Below, one piece after another: positions 1 through 5,198 of a stretch of 5,198 nt of DNA; the first letter of the stretch is position 1, and each line of letters begins with the position of its first letter. The position numbers and the translations under genes were made by a program. Under the pieces are notes generated by a model that saw only the letters and a program-made list of their open reading frames with translations, was not told the DNA's origin and made no database searches. The stretch spans positions 1 to 5,198 of the forward strand of contig JACCSI010000350.1 in NCBI GenBank assembly GCA_013813075.1, read 5' to 3'. The DNA comes from Acidobacteriota bacterium (GTDB lineage Bacteria; Acidobacteriota; Vicinamibacteria; Vicinamibacterales; UBA2999).

Positions 1-596
1 TCCGGGGCCACGTCGATGCGCGGTGCCACCCGAAGCGCCAGGCTTCCGCCGACCGAGAGCCCGCCGATCTGCCGCATGTGGATGTCTTCGGCCTGCATCA
101 TTCGATTAACCCGTTCCAGCGTGATGCTGGGCGGTAACGCCAGGTGTTCGAGCGTCCGCCGGTCTCGAATGCGATGGGAGGCAAATCCGACGAAAAGACG
201 CGGCGTGATGCGCCGATCGGTACGACGGGTGTGGAACGCCGCGACCACCGACACCACCGACCGTGTCTGTCGTTGGTTGGTGAAGCGCGTGATGACGGCC
301 AGCCGTTCGATCTCCTCGCGTGACGCTCCAGGCGCCGCAAACGACACGCTCGTCCCGGTGTATTCCCGGACCACGTCTCCGTTGGGCGCCAGGATGTCGC
401 CCTCGATGTCGAGCCATGGGAGCAGGGCGAGACCGGCCGTGACGCCCACCGTGGTCTGTGTGCCGTCGGCAAAATCGGCGTCCAACAACAACGCACCCCC
501 GATGGCACCGACGCGCCCGCGTCCTTGCGCCAAGGCCGGCGACACCACGGCGCCCACGACGAGCGTGACCAAAGCGGTGACCAATCGTGCGTCCAT
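1..596 (-). CDS. Exported protein, probable outer-membrane beta-barrel, 3' end cut by window edge
   Basis: The minus frame opening at the ATG complementary to 594-596 stays open for 198 codons to the left edge, so the C-terminus is missing. It begins MDARLVTALVTLVVGAVVSP followed by ALA-Q, a clear Sec signal peptide with likely cleavage after Ala23. The mature part is rich in alternating polar/hydrophobic stretches with Gly (for example VGAIGGALLLDADF, TVGVTAGLALLPWLDIEGDI, TPRLFVGFASHRI, GGLSVGGSLALRVAPRIDV), which looks like amphipathic beta strands of a small outer-membrane barrel. It resembles unnamed outer-membrane beta-barrel proteins that I recall from Acidobacteriota; no function is known to me. 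An in-frame stop lies just upstream (complement of 624-626), so the start is confined to 596 or a TTG nine bases earlier; no strong Shine-Dalgarno is visible. It is divergent from the peptidase gene. Real coding is supported by the sensible protein compared with the Arg/His-rich translations of the other frames here. Confident that it is a gene, moderately for the barrel. Confidence 0.8.
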   Translation of the reverse strand, partial: MDARLVTALVTLVVGAVVSPALAQGRGRVGAIGGALLLDADFADGTQTTVGVTAGLALLPWLDIEGDILAPNGDVVREYTGTSVSFAAPGASREEIERLAVITRFTNQRQTRSVVSVVAAFHTRRTDRRITPRLFVGFASHRIRDRRTLEHLALPPSITLERVNRMMQAEDIHMRQIGGLSVGGSLALRVAPRIDVAP

Positions 597-703
597 ACCG
601 GTCAATGTGCGGAATGTCGCCGATCAGGTTCATCCCAAGCCGCTGCAGCGTCTGCCTCCCGGAATCCTGGTGTACAGTTTCATCGGTCCGGAGGTTGCCA
701 TCG
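597..703. promoter_or_regulatory. Divergent intergenic spacer, presumed to hold both promoters
   Basis: This 107-base gap lies between two divergently oriented starts, so promoters for both directions are expected here. I do not see a convincing -35/-10 pair on either strand; TACAGT at 673-678 is the nearest thing to a -10 for the rightward gene, with no good -35 partner. Apart from the ribosome binding site at 690-694 I see no operator-like palindrome. The assignment rests on gene layout, not on motifs. Confidence 0.35.
690..694 (+). promoter_or_regulatory. Shine-Dalgarno GGAGG that sets the peptidase start
   Basis: GGAGG lies nine bases before the ATG at 704. This fixes the peptidase start at 704 rather than at the farther upstream in-frame ATG at 587, whose 39 extra codons would read through this site and place non-signal-like sequence before a good signal peptide. 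Confidence 0.75.
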
Positions 704-3121
704 ATGCGCGACGCGCGTTTCTCAGCCCGTTTGACCCATGGCGTGATCGCCGCTGTTTGTATTGCCGCCGCCGTCCCGCTCCTCGCGCAACAGGCCGACT
801 CGGCCCGGCGCGCCCTGACCGCCGACGACTACGCCCGAGCCGAGCGGTTCATGGGGTATAACACCAATCCTCACGTGTTTCGCGCCGCCGTCCGTCCGAC
901 TTGGCTCGCCGGTGACGACGCGCGCTCGACCGACGATCGATTCTGGTATCGAGTCGCGGTCCCGGGGGGAGGCGAATTCGTGCTCGTCGATCCGGCGCGT
1001 GCCACGCGAGAGCCCGCGTTTGACCATGCCCGACTGGCGGCGGCTCTCTCGACCGCGGCGGCGGCGAGCTACACCGCCACCAGCTTGCCGTTCGCTGACT
1101 TCGAGCTCACCGCAGACGGTCGCTCGATCGAAGTGACGGCCGCGAAGCGCCGCTGGCGGTGTGATCGCGCCGGCGCCTCGTGCACGTCCATTCCGGCCGG
1201 CACCGAGTCGCAGGACGCCCGGTTCTCGGGCGGCGGGCCAACGCCGGCCAGCCGCAATCAGGTCGCGTCACCAGATGGCGCACGCGTCGCGTTTGTCAAA
1301 GATCACAACTTGTGGGTGCGCGATGCCCGGAAGGGTCAGGACACACAGCTGACCACCGATGGAATCAAGGACTTCGCCTACGCGACCGACGATGCCGGAT
1401 GGGTGCGCAGTGATCGACCGATCGTGGTCTGGTCGCCGGACTCGAAACGGATTGCCACATTCCGTCACGATTCGCGCGGCGTCGGTGAGATGTATTTCGT
1501 CAACACGACCGTCGGTCATCCGACGTTGACGGCCATCAAGTACCCGCTGCCCGGCGACGACAAAATCTTCATGATCGAACGTGTCGTCATCGACGTCGAA
1601 CAGAAGAAGGTCACCAAGCTCGACCTGCCGATCGACCCACATCGTTCGACGCTCTGCGACCACATCGTCTGTGGTGGGACGTGGGCGGACGTGCAGTGGA
1701 GTGAAGACAGCCGGGAGGTGGCATTCGTCTCGACATCCCGCGACCACAAACGCGAAGATCTGCGCGTCGCCGATGCGGCGACCGGCAAGGTGCGCAACGT
1801 CCTCGCCGAGCGCGCGGAGACGTTCTTCGAATCGGGCCAGGGCCGGGTGAATTGGCGCTATTTGCCGAAGACCAAAGAGGTGCTGTGGTTTTCGCGTAAG
1901 GACGATTACGGACACCTTTACCTGCACGATGCGGGCAGCGGTCTGCAGAAAAATCGCATCACCAGCGGTGACGGCAACGTCACGCAGGTGCTGCGTGTTG
2001 ACGAGACAGGTCGCGTCATTTATTTCCAGGGCGTCGGCAAGGAGAAGGGCCAGGACCCGTACTTTCGCAACCTCTACGCGATTGGCTTCGACGGCAGACG
2101 ACAGGCGTTGTTGACCCCCGACGATGGCGACCATACCGTCGACCTCGCACCGACCGGACGATATTTCGTCGACACGTATTCGAAACCGGATACCGCCCCC
2201 GTGTCGGTGTTGCGCGACATCGCCGGCAAAGTCGTCCTTGAACTCGAGCGCGGCGATATTTCGCAGCTCGTCTCTTCCGGATGGAACGCGCCACTACCCT
2301 TCACGGTGAAGGCGCGCGACGGCCACACCGATTTATATGGCCTGATGTTCCGTCCCACGAACTTCGACCCGTCACGTAAATATCCGATCATCAACAACAT
2401 TTACCCGGGACCGCAGACCGGCAGCGTGGGCGGCCGCAGTTTCTCGGCCGCGCGTGGCGATACTCAGGCGATCGCAGAGTTGGGGTTCATCGTCGTACAG
2501 ATCGACGGCATGGGTACGCCGTGGCGGTCGCGCACGTTCCACGAGGCGTATTACGCTGACATGGGCGACAACACTTTGCCGGACCAGGTCGCGGCGATGA
2601 AGGAGCTGGGGGCACGCTACCCCTGGATTGACCTCGACCGCGCCGGCATTTACGGGCACTCGGGCGGGGGCTACGCAACCGCCGGGGCGATGTTCCGGTA
2701 TCCGGATTTCTTTAAAGTCGGCGTCTCGCAGGCCGGCAATCACGACAACCGCGTCTACGAAGACGATTGGGCCGAGAAATGGCAGGGCCTGCTGGTCAAG
2801 AAGCCTGACGGCACGAGCAACTATGACGATCAGGCCAATCAGAATCACGCCAAGAACCTCAAAGGCAAGCTGCTGATCGCGCACGGCACCATGGACACCA
2901 ACGTGCCCTACTACAGCACCCTGCTGGTCGTCGATGAACTGATCAAACACAACAAGGACTTCGATTTGATCCTGTTTCCGAACCGCGGCCATGGGTTTGG
3001 CGGCGAACCCTATATGGTCCGGCGGCGTTGGGATTATTTCGTCAAGCATCTGCTTGGCGTCGAGCCGCCGCCCAACTACACGATGCGCGGGCCACAGGCG
3101 GCGCGTCCAGCGACGCCATGA
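704..3121 (+). CDS. Secreted S9 family serine peptidase, DPP IV-like (prolyl oligopeptidase superfamily)
   Basis: An 805-residue exported peptidase expected to cleave peptides, probably dipeptidyl- or oligopeptidase-like, in the periplasm or outside the cell. Residues 1-28 form a signal peptide (Arg-rich start, core VIAAVCIAAAVPLLA). About 100-520 is the DPP IV N-terminal beta-propeller region, with repeats of the WSPDSKRIATF and WSEDSREVAFVS kind. About 560-785 is the alpha/beta hydrolase domain. The catalytic triad is visible: Ser653 in YGHSGGGYA, Asp731 in HGTMDTNVPY, His763 in NRGHGFGG. Tyr567 in NNIYPGPQT matches the oxyanion-hole tyrosine of DPP IV (family knowledge). The nucleophile motif is GHSGGG rather than the GWSYGG of classical DPP IV, and the usual double-Glu motif for the substrate amino terminus reads YATDDAGW (226-233), so strict DPP activity is doubtful. 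Start chosen from the GGAGG at 690. The TGA stop overlaps the next ATG. Length is normal for the family and nothing looks broken. Confidence 0.93.
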   Translation: MRDARFSARLTHGVIAAVCIAAAVPLLAQQADSARRALTADDYARAERFMGYNTNPHVFRAAVRPTWLAGDDARSTDDRFWYRVAVPGGGEFVLVDPARATREPAFDHARLAAALSTAAAASYTATSLPFADFELTADGRSIEVTAAKRRWRCDRAGASCTSIPAGTESQDARFSGGGPTPASRNQVASPDGARVAFVKDHNLWVRDARKGQDTQLTTDGIKDFAYATDDAGWVRSDRPIVVWSPDSKRIATFRHDSRGVGEMYFVNTTVGHPTLTAIKYPLPGDDKIFMIERVVIDVEQKKVTKLDLPIDPHRSTLCDHIVCGGTWADVQWSEDSREVAFVSTSRDHKREDLRVADAATGKVRNVLAERAETFFESGQGRVNWRYLPKTKEVLWFSRKDDYGHLYLHDAGSGLQKNRITSGDGNVTQVLRVDETGRVIYFQGVGKEKGQDPYFRNLYAIGFDGRRQALLTPDDGDHTVDLAPTGRYFVDTYSKPDTAPVSVLRDIAGKVVLELERGDISQLVSSGWNAPLPFTVKARDGHTDLYGLMFRPTNFDPSRKYPIINNIYPGPQTGSVGGRSFSAARGDTQAIAELGFIVVQIDGMGTPWRSRTFHEAYYADMGDNTLPDQVAAMKELGARYPWIDLDRAGIYGHSGGGYATAGAMFRYPDFFKVGVSQAGNHDNRVYEDDWAEKWQGLLVKKPDGTSNYDDQANQNHAKNLKGKLLIAHGTMDTNVPYYSTLLVVDELIKHNKDFDLILFPNRGHGFGGEPYMVRRRWDYFVKHLLGVEPPPNYTMRGPQAARPATP

Positions 3122-3528
3122 AGAATCTGCTCTTCGGTGGCGTCCGACTCAATTCGGCGATCGGCAATTTCGGACTGCTCGCGCTGCGGTTGTTCGCGGG
3201 GCTCTCGCTTGCCTACGCGCACGGCTGGGCAAAAGTGCCGCCACCGGCGGGTTTCATTCAAATGGTGCAGTCGATGGGCATGCCCGGTGAGATGGCGTAC
3301 CTCACGATGGTGACGGAATTCGTGGGCGGAATGCTGTTGGCCGCTGGTCTGGCGACGCGGCCGGTCGCGCTCGCGATGACCGCCAACATGGCGGTCGCGG
3401 GCTTCATCGGCCACCGCACCGATCCGTATCAGCGCGCCGAGCTCGCATTTCTGTTTCTCGCCGTCGCCTTCATGTTTATGTGCATGGGTGCGGGCCGCTT
3501 CAGCATCGATCGACTGTTGAAGAGGTAG
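3118..3528 (+). CDS. DoxX family membrane protein
   Basis: A 136-residue integral membrane protein of the DoxX/DoxD-like family, small four-helix proteins whose members have been tied to quinone-linked oxidation or redox homeostasis; the role here is unknown. Four hydrophobic segments are visible at about residues 14-34, 57-76, 79-97 and 107-124. Typical family features are LLALRLFAGLSLAYAHGWAK in helix 1, the EFVGGMLLAAGLATRPVALA helix pair, and the closing GAGRFSIDRLL. The ATG at 3118 overlaps the peptidase TGA (ATGA), implying translational coupling. The frame is open another 30 codons upstream to an ATG at 3028, but that part lies inside the peptidase gene and reads as non-membrane, Arg/Ala-rich shadow sequence, so the later start is preferred. 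A functional link to the peptidase is not evident from the family and is only suggested by coupling. Confidence 0.88.
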   Translation: MKNLLFGGVRLNSAIGNFGLLALRLFAGLSLAYAHGWAKVPPPAGFIQMVQSMGMPGEMAYLTMVTEFVGGMLLAAGLATRPVALAMTANMAVAGFIGHRTDPYQRAELAFLFLAVAFMFMCMGAGRFSIDRLLKR

Positions 3529-3541
3529 CACGAGCGTCGCG

Positions 3542-4258
3542 ATGGACTTGCCGGTCGTTTTCTTTCTCGTCCTGCAGATTTCCGGCGCCCCCCTCGAGAG
3601 CTACGGGTGCACCGCGGAGGAGTTAAAGGCCATTCGCCTCGACTTGACCATGATGGCTCGTGGCGATGAGCAGCCGCTCGCGCGGCCGGTTGAAGAGGGC
3701 CCGCACGGTCCGGCGGTTCCCTGCGTGTTGATGGGGCTGTCGCGGTCCGCACTACTTGGATGGCTCGAGGCGCGGGCGGTCGCGCCGAAAGGCGGTCCTC
3801 CGGACTTGCTGGCGCCGGTCCGAAGCGCGCTCAACGAGCTGGCGCAGTTGCAGGACGACCACTCTGGCGTCGCTCTCGAGATCGAGTACGCGCAGACCTC
3901 CATTCGCGCCGCCGTGGCCGCGGCGCAAGACGAACGGCCGGAGATGGAACTGCTGCTGACCCACGCCCGGGACCTGTCGGAGCGGCTGGTGGCGCGCGGG
4001 CGGCGGGCAATCTGGCCGCGGTCCTTCAACCTGCTGGCCGGCGAATTGTGGCTGGAAGTCGATCGCTTCGACGAGGCGCGCGCCGCCTACGAGCGCGCCG
4101 TCGTGGCCGAGCCATCGGACGTCGCCCTGGTGGGGCTGGCGCGTGCCCAGGCGAGGCTGGGCCGGCTCGAGGCCGCGTGCGTGACGTACAAACGCGCGTC
4201 GAAGGCCACCACCGAACTGCGCAAGACCGCCGCCGGGGATCTGGCGCATTGCCGGTAA
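3542..4258 (+). CDS. Exported or membrane-anchored TPR-like hypothetical protein
   Basis: A 238-residue protein that I do not recognise by name. The first residues, MDLPVVFFLVLQISGAPLES, form a short hydrophobic segment suitable for a signal peptide or anchor; Cys23 follows but its context is not a convincing lipobox. The middle (about 62-157) is mostly helical, Ala/Leu/Glu-rich sequence. Residues about 160-192 (LLAGELWLEVDRFDEARAAY, then ERAVVAEPS) are a good TPR unit with the expected small/aromatic/Pro pattern, and 193-225 (ALVGLARAQARLGRLEAACV) a second. TPR repeats mediate protein binding, so a scaffold or assembly role is possible but unproven. Four cysteines (23, 61, 213, 237) could form disulfides if the protein is exported. 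It starts 13 bases after the DoxX gene with only a weak GAGCG ribosome binding site, and its last ten bases overlap the next gene, so it may be co-transcribed with the formate dehydrogenase. Confidence 0.75.
   Translation: MDLPVVFFLVLQISGAPLESYGCTAEELKAIRLDLTMMARGDEQPLARPVEEGPHGPAVPCVLMGLSRSALLGWLEARAVAPKGGPPDLLAPVRSALNELAQLQDDHSGVALEIEYAQTSIRAAVAAAQDERPEMELLLTHARDLSERLVARGRRAIWPRSFNLLAGELWLEVDRFDEARAAYERAVVAEPSDVALVGLARAQARLGRLEAACVTYKRASKATTELRKTAAGDLAHCR
4235..4239 (+). promoter_or_regulatory. Probable Shine-Dalgarno GGGGA for the TTG start at 4249
   Basis: GGGGA lies nine bases before TTG 4249, inside the end of the TPR-like gene. It supports use of the non-ATG start, since no ATG or GTG occurs in this frame near the place where conserved-looking protein sequence begins. 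Confidence 0.4.
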
Positions 4259-4497
4259 CCCGCTATAAACCGGAAGTTCTCGATGAACTGGCCAGGCACG
4301 GCCTGCGGCCCCTGCCTTCGACGGACGCCGCGCGACTGCGCGAGCAGGTCAACGACCTGTACCGCATCGAGATTCGAACACTCCGCGACCGATGCCGTGC
4401 CGGCGAGCTGTCCATGAAGGAACTGCCGGCACATGTCATCGAGCTGAGGAAGCGGTATCTGCTCCTCTCCATCCCGCTCGCGAACTGGACTGAATAG
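4249..4497 (+). CDS. Small 82-residue helical hypothetical protein upstream of formate dehydrogenase
   Basis: A short protein beginning, with TTG read as Met, MPVTRYKPEVLDELARHGLR and ending RYLLLSIPLANWTE. It is charged, predicted largely helical, with a central DLYRIEIRTLRDRCRAGEL segment and no signal peptide or membrane segment, so it is likely cytoplasmic. I recall similar anonymous small proteins in Acidobacteriota and Deltaproteobacteria but know no function; no domain name is claimed. The frame is open far upstream (to 3760), but that part is a shadow of the TPR-like gene and is Arg/Gly-rich, whereas the character changes sharply to balanced protein at about 4249-4258. The start overlaps the preceding gene by ten bases, and 16 bases separate its TAG stop from the dehydrogenase start, suggesting a coupled unit and perhaps an accessory role for that enzyme. 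A frame starting later than 4249 cannot be excluded. Confidence 0.68.
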   Translation: MPVTRYKPEVLDELARHGLRPLPSTDAARLREQVNDLYRIEIRTLRDRCRAGELSMKELPAHVIELRKRYLLLSIPLANWTE

Positions 4498-4513
4498 CCG
4501 TAAACTCAGGCTC

Positions 4514-5198
4514 ATGGGGCGATTAGCGCGGGTGACCGAACCGATGGTGCGCGACCGCCGCGGCGGCGAGCTGCGTCCCGCGACGTGGGAAGAAGCGCTC
4601 GAGCGGGCAGCGGCCGGACTCCGGACCGTCGTCGGCATGCACGGCCCGCAGGCGTTCGGGCTCTTCAGCTGTTCGAAGAGCACCAACGAGATGAACTTTG
4701 CCGCGCAGAAGTTCGCTCGGGTCGTGATTGGTTCGAACAACATCGACAGTTGCAACCGTACTTGACATGCGCCCAGCGTCGCCGGTCTGGCGGCGGTGTT
4801 CGGCATGGGGGGCGGCACCAGCTCCTATCAGGAGATTGAAGAGACGAATTGTGTCCTGCTGTGGGGCTCGAACGCGCGCGAGACGCACCCGATCTACTTC
4901 CATCACCTGCTCAAGGGAATTCGACGGGGCGCCAAGCTGATCACCATCGATCCGCGGCGGACAGCCTCGGCGCAGTGGGCCGATCTGTGGGCCGGGCTCG
5001 ACGTCGGCAGCGACATTGCGTTGTCGAACACGATCGCGCGCGAGATTATCAACGCCGGTCTCGTCAATCGAGAGTTCGTGCAGCATGCGACGAGCGGATT
5101 CGACGAATTTTGCGCGTCGGTCGAATCGTGGACGCTCGAGCGAGGCGAGGCGGTCACCGGCGTCCCGGGCTCGGTGATCCGCGACATCGCGCATACGT
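4514..5198 (+). CDS. fdhF: Formate dehydrogenase catalytic subunit, selenocysteine-containing, 3' end cut by window edge
   Basis: Molybdopterin (bis-MGD) enzyme of the formate dehydrogenase H type, oxidising formate to CO2; 228 codons are present and the rest lies beyond the edge. The alignable landmarks are TEPMVRDRRGGELRPATWEE at the start, NFAAQKFARVVIGSNNIDSC, then NRT-TGA-HAPSVAGLAAVF, and later LLWGSNARETHPIYFHHLLK and LITIDPRRTASAQWADLWAG, the MGD-binding region. The TGA at codon 84 occupies the position of Sec140 of E. coli FdhF, followed by the conserved catalytic His (residue 85). All 144 codons after it are open and clearly family-like, so this is read as selenocysteine. ATG 4514 is the only good start; an in-frame TGA at 4445-4447 and a lack of other starts limit extension, and the ribosome binding site (AGG, 4508-4510) is weak. 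Unlike E. coli FdhF, there is no N-terminal [4Fe-4S] Cys motif. The gene symbol is by analogy; fdhA-type naming is equally possible. Confidence 0.9.
4763..4765 (+). other. Selenocysteine UGA codon (recoded, not a stop)
   Basis: TGA in frame at codon 84 of the formate dehydrogenase, flanked by SNNIDSCNRT and HAPSVAGLAA. In the family this residue is Sec or Cys and ligates the molybdenum. Continuation of the same frame and the SECIS hairpin just downstream show that it is decoded rather than terminating. Confidence 0.92.
4763..4807 (+). promoter_or_regulatory. Bacterial SECIS element in the formate dehydrogenase coding sequence
   Basis: Counting the T of TGA as 1, the loop GGTCT occupies 22-26 (4784-4788), eighteen bases after the TGA, exactly as in E. 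coli fdhF. The upper stem pairs CGTCGCC (4777-4783) with GGCGGCG (4789-4795), seven pairs including one T-G. A lower stem pairs CATGC (4766-4770) with GCATG (4803-4807), with an internal loop between. The T at position 17 (4779) and G23/T24 match the bases known to contact SelB in E. coli. In E. coli U17 is bulged; here it could be bulged or in a wobble pair with G4793. This element would recruit SelB with selenocysteyl-tRNA to the UGA. Confidence 0.85.

Noticed and set aside
106..633. Leftward 175-residue ORF overlapping the exported protein gene
   Set aside because: Extremely Arg/His/Gly-rich, no fold-like pattern, and one frame off the sequence that carries the signal peptide.
587..703. 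N-terminal extension of the peptidase to the ATG at 587
   Set aside because: The extension reads as non-signal sequence across the intergenic spacer, while the ATG at 704 has GGAGG nine bases upstream and opens a good signal peptide.
16..861. Rightward 281-residue ORF at the left end
   Set aside because: Arg/Ser/Pro-rich translation typical of a wrong frame; it overlaps the leftward signal-peptide gene and runs into the start of the peptidase.
1268..2134. Long minus-strand ORF (288 residues) opposite the S9 peptidase
   Set aside because: It lies fully antisense to a gene with an intact propeller and hydrolase fold. Its protein has no recognisable domain and reflects GC-rich codon bias on the complementary strand.
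2372..3049. Minus-strand ORF (225 residues) opposite the peptidase catalytic domain
   Set aside because: Antisense to the segment that encodes the catalytic triad; hydrophobic Val/Ile-rich translation is the expected mirror of the sense codons, with no domain or own ribosome binding site seen.
3529..3541. Possible terminator between the DoxX and TPR-like genes
   Set aside because: Only 13 bases, no hairpin followed by a T run.
4728..4940. ORFs in other frames across the formate dehydrogenase TGA, raising the idea of a frameshift or pseudogene
   Set aside because: The dehydrogenase frame itself continues without any shift on both sides of the TGA, so recoding explains the data and the other frames are Arg-rich shadows.
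1..5198. CRISPR array, tRNA, rRNA, insertion sequence or riboswitch
   Set aside because: No regularly spaced repeats, no tRNA-like cloverleaf, no terminal inverted repeats with transposase, and no spacer long enough for a riboswitch apart from 597-703, which shows no such structure by eye.

Overview
This is a GC-rich bacterial chromosomal window with dense coding and GC-biased third codon positions. It has one leftward gene at the left edge and five tightly packed rightward genes. The mix of an exported S9 peptidase of the DPP IV-like type, a small predicted outer-membrane beta-barrel protein and a selenocysteine formate dehydrogenase of the 'NNIDSCNRT-U-HAPSVAG' type is most reminiscent of Acidobacteriota (Vicinamibacteria-like) or a similar soil phylum such as Gemmatimonadota. 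That assignment is inference from remembered family resemblance, not from a marker gene.

Layout: positions 1-596 (minus) hold the 5' two-thirds or so of an exported protein that runs off the left edge. A 107-base divergent spacer (597-703) separates it from a large secreted S9 serine peptidase (704-3121), whose stop overlaps the start of a DoxX-family membrane protein (3118-3528) in an ATGA junction. After 13 bases comes an unrecognised exported protein with C-terminal TPR-like helices (3542-4258). Its end overlaps a small 82-residue gene that probably starts at TTG (4249-4497). Sixteen bases later a formate dehydrogenase catalytic subunit begins (4514) and runs off the right edge.

The main result is at 4763-4765. 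The in-frame TGA that appears to end an 83-residue ORF sits exactly where formate dehydrogenase H carries its active-site selenocysteine (the residue before the conserved His). The reading frame stays open for the remaining 433 bases with clear family sequence. It is followed at the canonical distance by a hairpin with a GGTCT loop and a T at position 17, matching the Escherichia coli fdhF SECIS in its key bases. The gene should be annotated as one selenoprotein, not as a short ORF or a pseudogene. The second oddity is that this enzyme starts directly at the molybdopterin domain, with no room for the usual N-terminal [4Fe-4S] domain.

The five rightward genes could be one transcript because gaps are 16 bases or less, but their functions do not form an obvious single pathway. 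The 82-residue gene and the dehydrogenase are the most plausible functional pair. No tRNA, rRNA, CRISPR array, insertion sequence or convincing terminator was seen.
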